A stretch of DNA of 64,000 nt from Nannocystis sp. RBIL2 (lineage in GTDB: Bacteria; Myxococcota_A; Polyangia; Nannocystales; Nannocystaceae): contig NZ_JAPNJW010000001.1 of NCBI RefSeq assembly GCF_026626745.1, forward strand, positions 1,133,501-1,197,500, written 5' to 3'. Of this stretch, positions 46,296 through 54,194 are shown one piece after another. The position numbers were made by a program, and so were the translations under genes. The notes beneath the pieces were generated by a model. It did not search any database. It saw only the letters and a list, made by a program, of their open reading frames with translations, and was not told the origin of the DNA. The stretch's first letter is position 1; every line of letters begins with the position of its first letter.

Positions 46296-48044
46296 GTGTC
46301 GATCGGCAGCGTCCTCGTCCTCCTCGTCGCCCTCGGAGTCGTGGCCCTCGACGTCGCCGTCGCCTCGCCCTGGACCGGCCTCATCATCGTGTTCGGCATG
46401 GCCGCGGTGACCCTCGCGGTCGCCGAGGAGGTGCGGCAGATGATCTTCGCCCGCCGCAAGGCCGCCGGCATGGACGGCGTGCTGTGGTTCGAGGTCTCGC
46501 TGCTGCTGGCCCTGCTCGGCTTCCTGCTCGCGCGCACCCTCGCGCTCACCGGTCAGTTCGGCGGCACCCTCGAGGCCAGCGGGCTGCGGGCGATCGAGAC
46601 CTACGACCTCGTGTTCGCCACCCTCGCCGCGGTCGCCGGCGGCCTGGTGATCGCCCCCGAGCGCACGGGACATGTCCTCTTGAACATGTCCCAGCGGCCA
46701 TCCATGATGCTGATCGGCAGCTTCGCCGCGATGATCATGGTCGGCAGCCTGCTCCTCACCCTGCCGGTGTCGCTGACCGAGGCCGCCCACACCTCGTTCG
46801 TCGACTCCCTGTTCACCATGGCCAGCGCCGTGTGCGTCACCGGCCTGACCGTCAACGACGTGCCGACGGTCTACACCCCGTTCGGTCAGGGCGTCATCCT
46901 CGCCGGCATCCAGCTCGGCGGCGTGGGCATCATGACCATCGCCGCGCTCGCCCTCGCCTTCAGCCACAACAGCTCGCTGCAGAGCCAGCTGCGCTACGCC
47001 GCCATGCTCGACGCGCGCACCGTCGCCGACCTGCGCAAGATCGTCGTCGGCATCCTCGCCGGCACCTTCGTCGTCGAGGCCGTCGGCGCGCTGCTGCTGT
47101 GGTTCCTGCTCGTCGGCGACCCGCGGCTCGGCGAGCACTCCGCGGTCTGGATGGCCGTGTTCCACTCGATCTCCGCCTTCTGCAACGCCGGCTTCTCGCT
47201 GTTCCCCGGCAGCATCACCCAGTTCGCCGGCGAGTTCGGGCTGCAGACCGTGATCATGGGCCTTATCATCCTCGGCGGCCTCGGCTTCCCCGTCATGGTC
47301 GAGCTGGTGCGCCACGGCTGGCGTCGCCTCGTCCGCGTGGTGAAGCCCTCGACGCCCGCGCCCGCGCGGCTGTCGCTGACCACCCGCGTGGTCCTGTCGA
47401 TGAGCCTCGCGCTGATCGTCGGCGGCACCGTCGCCATCTACGCGCTCGAGTTCTCCAACGCGCTGGTGCCCGCCTCGGAGCAGGGCTTCGGCCGCCGCTT
47501 CATGGCCGCGCTGTTCGCCTCGGTCAACACCCGCACCGCCGGCTTCAACTCCTACGACATGGGCGTCCTGCGCGACGCGACGATCCTCGTCACCTGCGCG
47601 CTGATGTTCATCGGCGGCTCGCCGGCCTCGACCGCCGGCGGCATCAAGACCACCACCCTCGCCACGGTCGTCGCCGCCCTGCGCGCCGAGCTGCGCGGCC
47701 GCGAGCCCGAGCTCGGCGGCCGCGCGATCGCCCCCGAGGTCCTGCGCAAGGCCACCGCCGTCCTCGTGATGATGAGCGGCATCGCCTTGGCGATCATCCT
47801 CCTGCTGACCCTCACCGAGGACCAGCCGTTCCTCAAGCTCTCGCTCGAGGCCATCTCGGCGCTCGCGACCGTCGGTCTGTCGACCGGCATCACCGCCTCG
47901 CTGACCGTCGCCGGGAAGCTCATCGTCACCGGCGCGATGTTCCTCGGCCGCGTCGGGCCCTTCACCATCGCCCTCGCCGTCGGCGAGAGCGCCGCGACGA
48001 ACCCGCGCTACCGCCTCGCCCGCGAGGACCTCCCGGTCGGCTGA
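46296..48044 (+). CDS. trkH: TrkH-family potassium uptake channel subunit, copy 1
   Basis: 582 residues from leaderless GTG 46296. Around two N-terminal extra helices precede the four membrane-pore-membrane units. Selectivity filters are recognisable: AVCVTGLTV, SAFCNAGFSL, NTRTAGFNS and LATVGLSTGI. It conducts K+ (or Na+/K+) under control of a cytoplasmic NAD-binding TrkA/KtrA protein. The second copy, same length and over 70% alike by eye, follows. The short distance and common order trkH-trkH-trkA suggest one operon. A 14-bp repeat (46668-46702) lies at the same place in both copies. Confidence 0.95.
   Translation: MSIGSVLVLLVALGVVALDVAVASPWTGLIIVFGMAAVTLAVAEEVRQMIFARRKAAGMDGVLWFEVSLLLALLGFLLARTLALTGQFGGTLEASGLRAIETYDLVFATLAAVAGGLVIAPERTGHVLLNMSQRPSMMLIGSFAAMIMVGSLLLTLPVSLTEAAHTSFVDSLFTMASAVCVTGLTVNDVPTVYTPFGQGVILAGIQLGGVGIMTIAALALAFSHNSSLQSQLRYAAMLDARTVADLRKIVVGILAGTFVVEAVGALLLWFLLVGDPRLGEHSAVWMAVFHSISAFCNAGFSLFPGSITQFAGEFGLQTVIMGLIILGGLGFPVMVELVRHGWRRLVRVVKPSTPAPARLSLTTRVVLSMSLALIVGGTVAIYALEFSNALVPASEQGFGRRFMAALFASVNTRTAGFNSYDMGVLRDATILVTCALMFIGGSPASTAGGIKTTTLATVVAALRAELRGREPELGGRAIAPEVLRKATAVLVMMSGIALAIILLLTLTEDQPFLKLSLEAISALATVGLSTGITASLTVAGKLIVTGAMFLGRVGPFTIALAVGESAATNPRYRLAREDLPVG
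46668..46702. repeat. 14-bp repeat, 3 units, in trkH copy 1
   Basis: Cores at 46671, 46685 and 46699, read as TGHVLLNMSQRPSMM. Copy 2 has the matching units at 48772 and 48786. Confidence 0.75.
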
Positions 48045-48384
48045 AGGCCCCTTCGTCGAGGCGCCCCCGCATCGGGTCCTTCGCGTCCCTCGCCCCGGGT
48101 GAGCGAGCCGCGTCCTCGAGGTCGCATCCCCGGCGAAAATCTCCCGGTCGACCGAGGGATGCCTCGACCCCGAGCGATGTCGCCGAGGACAACCTCCCGG
48201 TCGGCCGAGGGACGCCGCGACCCCAGGCGTCGTCGCCGCCTCGCCGTCGAGCAGCCTGATGCCCTCCCGCACCGCTCCACCAGTGGCGAGAGCGCCCGCG
48301 CGCTTTCGCCACACCTCTGCGAATTGATTTTCGCACGTCTTCGCGGGTCGTCGAAGCCCGTACGCGCGGGCCTGCGGACGCCGA
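48045..48384. repeat. decayed copies of the trkH 3' end
   Basis: The trkH tail GAGGACCTCCCGGTCGG (48024-48040) recurs as GCGAAAATCTCCCGGTCG (48133-48150) and GAGGACAACCTCCCGGTCGG (48185-48204). The two echoes share CCGAGGGAYGCC and are 53 bp apart. No gene is supported in this gap. Confidence 0.7.
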
Positions 48385-48390
48385 TATAGT
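48385..48390 (+). promoter_or_regulatory. -10 box TATAGT, leaderless-type
   Basis: Six nt before GTG 48397, an exact match in box and spacing to trkH copy 1. Confidence 0.55.
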
Positions 48391-48396
48391 GATCGT

Positions 48397-50145
48397 GTGT
48401 CGATCGGCAGCTTGATCGTCCTCGTCGTCGCCGTCGCCGTCGTCGCGCTCGACGTCGCCGTCGCCTCGCCCTGGACGGGGCTCCTCGTCGTGCTCGGCAT
48501 GGGCATCGTCACCCTCGCGGTCGCCGAGCAGGTGCGGCAGATGATCGCCGCGCGGCGCAAGACCGCCGACGTCGGCGGCGTGCTGTGGTTCGAGGTCGCC
48601 CTCTTCCTCGCGCTGCTCGGCTTCCTCCTCGCCCGCGCCTTCATCCTCGGCGACGCCTTCGACGGCCCCCTGAGCGAGCGGCGCCTGGCGGCCGCCGAGA
48701 CCTACGACCTGGTGTTCACCACCCTGGCCGCCCTCGCCGGCGCCCTGGTGATCGCCCCCGAGCGCACCGGACGTGTCCTATTAAACATGTCCCAGCGGCC
48801 AGCCATGATGCTGATCGGCAGCTTCGCCGCGCTGATCTCGCTCGGCAGCCTGCTCCTGACCTTGCCGGTGTCCCTGACCGACGCCGCCCACACCTCGTTC
48901 GTCGACTCCCTGTTCACCATGGCCAGCGCGGTGTGCGTCACCGGCCTGGCGGTCAACGACGTCGGCGCGACCTACAGCCTGTTCGGCCAGGGCGTGATCC
49001 TCACCGGCGTCCAGCTCGGCGGCATCGGCATCATGACCGTGGCCGCGCTCGCCCTCGCGTTCAGCAACAACAGCTCGCTGCAGAGCCAGCTGCGCTACGC
49101 CGCCATGCTCGACGCGCGCACCGTCGCCGATCTGCGCAAGATCGTCGTCGGCATCCTCGCCGGCACCTTCATCGTCGAGGCCATCGGCGCCTTCCTCCTG
49201 TGGCTCCTGCTGGTCGGCGATCCGCGGATCGGCGACGCCCCGGCGCTGTGGACCGCCGTGTTCCACGCGGTCTCGTCGTTCTGCAACGCCGGCTACGCGC
49301 TGTTCCCCGGGGGCATGGGCGCGTTCGTCGGCGACATCGGCGTCCAGGTCGTCGTCATGACCCTGATGATGCTCGGCGGCCTCGGCTTCCCCGTCATGGT
49401 CGAGCTGGTGCGCCACGGCTGGCGCCGCCTCGTCCGCGTCGTCAAGCCGACCACCCCGGCGCCGCCGCGGCTGTCGCTGGCCACCCGCGTGGTGCTGTCG
49501 ACGACCCTGGCGCTGATCGTCGCCGGCACCGTCGCAGTGCTCGCGCTCGAGTTCGGATCGGGGCTACAGCCCGCGGGCGAGCACGGGATCTTCCACCGCC
49601 TGTGGTCGGCGCTGTTCATCTCCGCCAACACCCGCAGCGGCGGGCTCGACACCGTCGGCGTCGGCGGCATGCGCGACGCCACGCTGCTGGTGCTGTGCGT
49701 GCTCATGTTCATCGGCGGCGCCCCGGCCTCGACGGCGGGCGGGATCAAGACCACGACCTTCGCCACGGTCGTCGCCACCCTGCGCGCGGAGCTGCGCGGC
49801 CGCGAGCCGGAGCTCGGCGGTCGCGCCCTCGCCCCCGAGGTCGTGCGCAAGGCCACCGCCGTCCTGGTGATGATGAGCGGCCTGCTCATGGCCTTCGTCC
49901 TCCTGCTCAGCCTCACCGAGGACCTGCCGTTCCTCCACGTCGCCTTCGAGGCCGTGTCGGCGCTCGCCACCGTGGGACTGTCGACCGGGATCACCAGCTC
50001 CTTCTCCGTCGCCGGCAAGCTGATCCTCACCGCCGCGATGTTCCTCGGCCGCGTCGGCCCCTTCACGATCGCCCTCGCAGTCGCCGACCAGGCCGCCACG
50101 CGCTCGCGCCACCGCCTCGCCCGCGAGGACCTCCCGGTCGGGTAA
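48397..50145 (+). CDS. trkH: TrkH-family potassium uptake channel subunit, copy 2
   Basis: 582 residues, the same length as copy 1 and starting with the same GTG-TCG-ATC-GGC-AGC. Filters: AVCVTGLAV, SSFCNAGYAL, NTRSGGLDT and LATVGLSTGI. The third filter differs from copy 1 (NTRTAGFNS), which could change ion choice. It ends LAREDLPVG as copy 1 does. Tandem duplication is clear. Nine bp separate it from trkA. Confidence 0.95.
   Translation: MSIGSLIVLVVAVAVVALDVAVASPWTGLLVVLGMGIVTLAVAEQVRQMIAARRKTADVGGVLWFEVALFLALLGFLLARAFILGDAFDGPLSERRLAAAETYDLVFTTLAALAGALVIAPERTGRVLLNMSQRPAMMLIGSFAALISLGSLLLTLPVSLTDAAHTSFVDSLFTMASAVCVTGLAVNDVGATYSLFGQGVILTGVQLGGIGIMTVAALALAFSNNSSLQSQLRYAAMLDARTVADLRKIVVGILAGTFIVEAIGAFLLWLLLVGDPRIGDAPALWTAVFHAVSSFCNAGYALFPGGMGAFVGDIGVQVVVMTLMMLGGLGFPVMVELVRHGWRRLVRVVKPTTPAPPRLSLATRVVLSTTLALIVAGTVAVLALEFGSGLQPAGEHGIFHRLWSALFISANTRSGGLDTVGVGGMRDATLLVLCVLMFIGGAPASTAGGIKTTTFATVVATLRAELRGREPELGGRALAPEVVRKATAVLVMMSGLLMAFVLLLSLTEDLPFLHVAFEAVSALATVGLSTGITSSFSVAGKLILTAAMFLGRVGPFTIALAVADQAATRSRHRLAREDLPVG
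48769..48800. repeat. 14-bp repeat, 2 units, in trkH copy 2
   Basis: Cores at 48772 (CGTG) and 48786 (CATG), homologous to those in copy 1. Confidence 0.7.
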
Positions 50146-50148
50146 GCT
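50143..50148 (+). promoter_or_regulatory. -10 box TAAGCT over the trkH stop
   Basis: TAAGCT starts at the trkH stop codon and is 6 nt before ATG 50155. It could give trkA its own leaderless transcript. Confidence 0.4.
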
Positions 50149-50154
50149 GTCGCC

Positions 50155-50604
50155 ATGGCACAGAGCCGCTACCTCATCATCGGCCTCGGGCGCTTCGGCG
50201 CCGCTCTCGCCGAATCGCTCGCCGAGCAGGGCGCCGAAGTCATCGCCGTCGACCGCGACATGGCCATGGTCGACGCCGTCAAGCAGAAGGTCGCCTACGC
50301 GATCGAGCTCGACGCCACCGACCCGCAGGCGCTGCTGTCCATCGACCCGCTGAAGTGCCGCGCCGCCATCGTCGCCATCGGTGAGAACTTCGAGGCGACC
50401 GTGCTCACCCTCGCCGCCCTCAAGGAGGTCGGCGTGCGCGACATCGTCGCCCGCTCCCGCTCCGCCCGCGAGTCGCGGATCCTCCAGGCCGTCGGCGCCA
50501 CCCAGGTCATCGAGCTCGAGTACGAGATGGGCCGTACCTTCGGCAAGCGCCTGATCGGCGGCGCCGAGGCCCAGCCCGCGCTCGGCCAGGCGCTCAAGGC
50601 GTGA
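50155..50604 (+). CDS. trkA: TrkA/KtrA-type regulator, NAD-binding RCK domain only
   Basis: 149 residues. Rossmann motif IIGLGRFGAALAESLAEQGAEVIAVDRD, then the RCK-N pattern YAIELDATDPQALLSI and VARSRSARESRILQAVGATQVIELE. It gates TrkH channels in response to nucleotides. The usual C-terminal RCK-C domain is missing; the protein stops after one extra helix. Placed right after two trkH genes, so probably their shared gating subunit. Confidence 0.92.
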   Translation: MAQSRYLIIGLGRFGAALAESLAEQGAEVIAVDRDMAMVDAVKQKVAYAIELDATDPQALLSIDPLKCRAAIVAIGENFEATVLTLAALKEVGVRDIVARSRSARESRILQAVGATQVIELEYEMGRTFGKRLIGGAEAQPALGQALKA

Positions 50605-50611
50605 ACTTCGT

Positions 50612-50676
50612 CCTGCCCGATCGGGCATGTCTTCGCGGACATTTCTCTTCGGGCATGCTCTTCAGGACATGCTCGT
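50612..50676. repeat. 14-bp repeat, 5 units
   Basis: Cores at 50612, 50626, 50640, 50654 and 50668, all 14 nt apart. Confidence 0.88.
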
Positions 50677-50785
50677 ACGCGCAGATCACACGGCGCGCTC
50701 GGGCGCTTAAACGACCAGCGGCCCGACGCCGGAGCGACGGACCGCGCGAGGGGCGTTGAGGAGCCGCCCCCGGTCTTCGAATAAT

Positions 50786-51034
50786 TCACGCGGTCATCGC
50801 AGCGACGCCGGCGACGCTCGCGGACTGACGCGGCGAGGTGTCACCGATGCCGGGGCGCGCACCCGCGTCGCGGATCCAGCGGATATTGTGCTTGATGATG
50901 CGCCGCTTGAGCGCGTGCCGGGTGATACCGAGCAGCTTGGCTGCTTCGACGATGCTGCCCGCGGTGTGCAGGGCGGTCTCGCAGAGGAGGCGTTCGGCGG
51001 CGGTGAGGTTGAAGTTGTCGAGGACGATCTGCAT
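50786..51034 (-). CDS. small Fis-type helix-turn-helix protein
   Basis: 82 residues from ATG 51034, which lies 6 nt after TAGGTT. The first 50 residues form a Fis-family DNA-binding unit: LTAAERLLCETALHTAGSIVEAAKLLGITRHALKRRIIKHNI, as at the C-terminus of sigma-54 activators. The rest is a short flexible tail. It is free-standing, with no AAA+ or receiver part. It may be a stand-alone regulator or nucleoid protein. Confidence 0.78.
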   Translation of the reverse strand: MQIVLDNFNLTAAERLLCETALHTAGSIVEAAKLLGITRHALKRRIIKHNIRWIRDAGARPGIGDTSPRQSASVAGVAAMTA

Positions 51035-51404
51035 GACGACAACCTAGAACACGCGCTTGATCCAACGGAGAGCAAGCGCGCGGCGCCGGAACAGCGACCG
51101 GCTTGTGTTTCGTGCGTCGCGCGGCATGTGGCCGCGTACTCGTGGGGACCGGCGGAGACCCGCGCGCAGGCGAGCGCGCCGCCGCGCGCCGGACCCCGTA
51201 CACACCGCCGAGAACAGCGTCTCCCTCGCTGCGCACCGGGTCGGCGACAGCGACTGCAGCATCATGACGATCGGCGAATGACGACATGATCCGATCCGGA
51301 TCGACGTCGCCGATCGGCCGACGCGGACTCCCTGCACGATCGCGGCGCGGCCCGCTCTCGGCGCGGCGAACGAGGCGCCGACCTTCGCTCCGCGTGGCCG
51401 TCGC
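51035..51404. other. intergenic region
   Basis: Holds TAGGTT (minus, 51041-51046). No supported gene. Confidence 0.4.
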
Positions 51405-52418
51405 TCACGCAGTCGGCGACCCGGCGGTCGGCTCGTCGCAAGCCGGCTGCCTGCTCGCGCCGCGGCGGATCAACACCGCCAGCGCCACCCCTCCGACCAG
51501 CTCGCCGTACCACAGAGTGCAGGCACGAATGAGGATCGTCGACGCCAGCGCGATCGGCTGCGTCACCCCGTGGGCCAGCCTAGCGACCAACACTGCCAGC
51601 GAGCCCTCCGTCGCGCCGAGCCCGCCCGGCAAGAAGCTCAGCGCGCCGATCAGCGTCGTCGTCGCCCACAAGAAGGTGCACAGGGCCAGGCTCGCCTCGA
51701 CCCCGAAGAAGCCGTGCAGGATCAGCCAGTAGCCGACGCACTCGAGCCCCCACCCGGCCACGCTGATCACGCTCAGGACCACCAGCGATCGCAGGCGCAG
51801 CACCGCCGCGCTGCTGTCGACGAGCCCCTCGGCGCGCGCGACCAGGCCGCGCAGCTTCGGCAGCCGGCCGAGCAGCGCGAGCAGCCCGCGACACAGCCGC
51901 GGGCTGCCGAGCACCACCACGCCGGCGACCACCAACGCGAGCGTGACCAGGGCGACCGGCAAGTACTCGCGGTGCTCGGCGATGCCGACCAGGCTGAGCA
52001 CCACCAGCGCCACCAGGTCGGTCAGGCGATCGGCGACTACCACCGGCGCGGTGCGGGTGAACGGCACGCCGTCGGTCTCGCGCAGCAGGTAGCTGCGCAG
52101 CACCTCACCGATCTTGCCCGGCGTCACCGACATGCTGAGCCCGGCCAGATAGACCAGCAGCGAGCGGCTGTAGGTCAGCCCCGGGGCCGCGCCCGGCCCG
52201 GCCCCGCGCACATCGAGCCAGCCCAGGCACAGCTCCCACTTCAAGAAACGCAGCAGGTAGTTGACGCTCGACAGCCCCAGCGCCGCCAGCACCATCGACC
52301 ATGTATAATCGGACATGGCCTCTTGGACACGTCCGGCGTCCACCCACAGCACCGCCACCGCGTAGACCAGCACGCCGAGCGCGACGCCGACGAGGGCGCG
52401 GCGGACGAAGCGGCTCAC
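51405..52418 (-). CDS. lysylphosphatidylglycerol-synthase-like membrane protein (UPF0104)
   Basis: 337 residues, about eight membrane helices. Family marks: LSSVNYLLRFLKWELCL, SMSVTPGKIGEVLRSYLL, VVADRLTDLVALVVLS, and ALSFLPGGLGATEGSL near the end. This is the flippase-like membrane part of LPG synthases without the catalytic domain; related proteins are putative lipid or glycan flippases. Start GTG 52418 overlaps the stop of a nine-codon leaderless ORF (GTGA); GGAG lies 5 nt before it. 14-bp repeat units (52298-52338) are in frame near the second helix. Confidence 0.88.
   Translation of the reverse strand: MSRFVRRALVGVALGVLVYAVAVLWVDAGRVQEAMSDYTWSMVLAALGLSSVNYLLRFLKWELCLGWLDVRGAGPGAAPGLTYSRSLLVYLAGLSMSVTPGKIGEVLRSYLLRETDGVPFTRTAPVVVADRLTDLVALVVLSLVGIAEHREYLPVALVTLALVVAGVVVLGSPRLCRGLLALLGRLPKLRGLVARAEGLVDSSAAVLRLRSLVVLSVISVAGWGLECVGYWLILHGFFGVEASLALCTFLWATTTLIGALSFLPGGLGATEGSLAVLVARLAHGVTQPIALASTILIRACTLWYGELVGGVALAVLIRRGASRQPACDEPTAGSPTA
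52298..52338. repeat. 14-bp repeat, 3 units, in coding sequence
   Basis: Cores at 52300, 52314 and 52328 within the LPG-synthase-like gene. Confidence 0.75.
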
Positions 52419-52444
52419 GCGAGCTCCGGGGGGCGGTGCGGCAT
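52415..52444 (-). CDS. nine-residue leaderless upstream ORF
   Basis: ATG 52444 is 8 nt after TATCCT (52453-52458). It encodes MPHRPPELA, and its TGA overlaps the GTG of the membrane protein gene. Confidence 0.4.
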   Translation of the reverse strand: MPHRPPELA

Positions 52445-52541
52445 GGGCGGCGAGGATAGCGGCCCCGGCGGGCGAGACAAGACCGGGCGAGCGGCGGGCG
52501 CCGACTTGCGCGCGGGCGGCGAGGCGGGCAGCATCGCGGCG

Positions 52542-53396
52542 ATGACCAGCGGAGGCAACGACGAGGTGCTTTGGCTCGGGCGCGCCCGGGCGTCCGGAGC
52601 GGCAGGTGCGCGCGCGGTGCGAGTGCGGACGCGCGGCGCTGCGCCCGGCCCGGACGACATCGCCGAGGAGATCGACGATCCGTTCGCCGACGACGACGGC
52701 GACCCGTGGCAGCGCGCCGCGACTGCGACCGCCAGCGCGCGGACCCCGGTGGCCGCGCTGGAGCTTCTCGCGCCGGTGCGCCCCAGCAAGGTGATCTGCG
52801 TCGGCCGCAACTTCCGCGCCCACGCGGCCGAGCTCGGCAACGAGGTCCCCACCGAGCCGCTGCTGTTCTTCAAGCCCCCGAGCTGCATCGTCCCGTCGGG
52901 CCAGCCTGTGGCGCTGCCTCGCGGCTACGAGCGCATCGACATGGAGAGCGAGCTGGTCGTGGTCGTCGGCCGCAAGGCCAGCCACGTCGCCGCCGAGCGG
53001 GCCTTCGAGCACGTCGTCGGCTACGCCGTCGGCAACGACGTCTCGAACCGCGACCTGCAGAAGCGCGACAAGCAGTGGACCCGCGCCAAGGGCTTCGACG
53101 GCTTCGGCCCGCTCGCCAGCTGGCTCCGCCTGACCCCGCCGGGCTTCGTCCCGCCGGTCGACGCCCGGATCCGCGGCTGGCTCAACGGACAGGCGAAACA
53201 ATCCGCCCCGCTCGCCGACATGGTGTTCGACATCCCGTATCTGTTCGCCTACGTCAGCGCGTGCATGACGCTGATGCCCGGCGACCTGATCTTCACGGGC
53301 ACGCCCGAGGGGGTCGCGGCGCTGCAGCCGGGCGACTCGGCGCAGGTCGCCCTCGACGGCTTCGAGCTGGCCCCTCTGGTCACGCCGTTCACCTGA
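52542..53396 (+). CDS. fumarylacetoacetate hydrolase family protein
   Basis: 284 residues. An N-terminal region of about 80 residues precedes the FAH core: KVICVGRNFRAHAAELG, LLFFKPPSCIV, metal-site MESELVVVVG, GYAVGNDVSNRDLQ, FDGFGPLASWL and GDLIFTGTPEGV. These fit acylpyruvate hydrolase or 2-hydroxyhepta-dienedioate isomerase-type enzymes that cut C-C bonds of beta-diketo acids. Metal-binding Glu/Asp are present. ATG 52542 chosen because the frame above it is the antisense of the neighbouring gene. Monocistronic; substrate not evident. Confidence 0.9.
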   Translation: MTSGGNDEVLWLGRARASGAAGARAVRVRTRGAAPGPDDIAEEIDDPFADDDGDPWQRAATATASARTPVAALELLAPVRPSKVICVGRNFRAHAAELGNEVPTEPLLFFKPPSCIVPSGQPVALPRGYERIDMESELVVVVGRKASHVAAERAFEHVVGYAVGNDVSNRDLQKRDKQWTRAKGFDGFGPLASWLRLTPPGFVPPVDARIRGWLNGQAKQSAPLADMVFDIPYLFAYVSACMTLMPGDLIFTGTPEGVAALQPGDSAQVALDGFELAPLVTPFT

Positions 53397-53400
53397 GCCC

Positions 53401-53802
53401 TCAGCGCTTGCCGGGGCCGGACAGCGACGCGATCTGCTCGCAGGTCAGCTTGCAGGTCTCGCGGTCGGTCTTGCGCAGGCTGGTGTCCGTGTAGCAGTCG
53501 TCGAGGCAGGCCGACAGCTGCTCGAGCGTCGCCGGCGCCGGCGCGTTGACGACGCGCTCGATCCGTCGCGCGCACGTCTGCAGGCAGGCGTCGCGGCCGG
53601 TCCCGCGGTTGTGGCAGGCCGCCATGCAGCGCGACGCCTTCACGACGCCGCCGTCGTGCTCGCGCTCGCGTTCACGCTTCGAGACCGACGGCGCCGTGCT
53701 AGGCGCCCGCGCGGCATCTTCGGCCGCATCGGCGCGCGGCGCGGCCACGAAGGGGACGAGCAGCAATGCCAGGAGCGTTGCGGTAATCGATGCAGTTCGC
53801 AT
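53401..53802 (-). CDS. secreted Cys-rich protein with repeated CxxxC
   Basis: 133 residues. ATG 53802 lies 6 nt after TACCCC. Signal peptide MRTASITATLLALLLVPFVAAPRADA. After a charged linker there are four CxxxC pairs (CMAAC, CLQTC, CLDDC, CKLTC) in about 80 residues, likely forming two helical hairpins held by disulfides. No family name known; similar small proteins are common in myxobacteria. Ends convergent with the FAH gene, 4 bp away. Confidence 0.75.
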   Translation of the reverse strand: MRTASITATLLALLLVPFVAAPRADAAEDAARAPSTAPSVSKREREREHDGGVVKASRCMAACHNRGTGRDACLQTCARRIERVVNAPAPATLEQLSACLDDCYTDTSLRKTDRETCKLTCEQIASLSGPGKR

Positions 53803-53808
53803 ATCTCG

Positions 53809-53814
53809 GGGGTA
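53809..53814 (-). promoter_or_regulatory. -10 box TACCCC, leaderless-type
   Basis: Six nt before ATG 53802. Confidence 0.4.
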
Positions 53815-54013
53815 GCGCGGGTGCTGTGTGCCGCAATGCGACTCACAGCACGGAGCGCCGAAATCACCGCGGACGAGCGTCCGAGAGCCTTCACAAGGCC
53901 GCGCTCGATTGTGCACACGCCGCACGCGCCGACGAATCGCCCCTGGTGAAGGGCCGCGGCCGCGACGACAGCAATTATCGAGCCACCTCGACTGTGATCA
54001 TTGCACGATCGCG
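53815..54013. other. intergenic region
   Basis: Moderately AT-richer stretch; no supported gene. Confidence 0.4.
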
Positions 54014-54193
54014 GCCTGATGACCCCAACGCGCGGCCGCCGGCCCGAATCGCGCGGCGCTCGCGGGACAAGTCACGTCAATCGCCGTACGCTCGCTTTCG
54101 TCGCAGCCTCATGACCCGACGCGCCGGCCCGGATCGCGCGGCGCTCGCGGGACGGTCCCGTCAATCGCCGCGCGCTCGCTTTCGCCGACTGCC
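54014..54193. repeat. two tandem copies of a 90-bp sequence
   Basis: GCCTGATGACCC (54014) and GCCTCATGACCC (54106) open two copies, about 80-85% alike by eye, sharing ATCGCGCGGCGCTCGCGGGA and GTCAATCGCCG...CTCGCTTTCG. They lie directly after the 3' end of the minus-strand phosphotransferase gene. Confidence 0.8.
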
Positions 54194-54194
54194 A

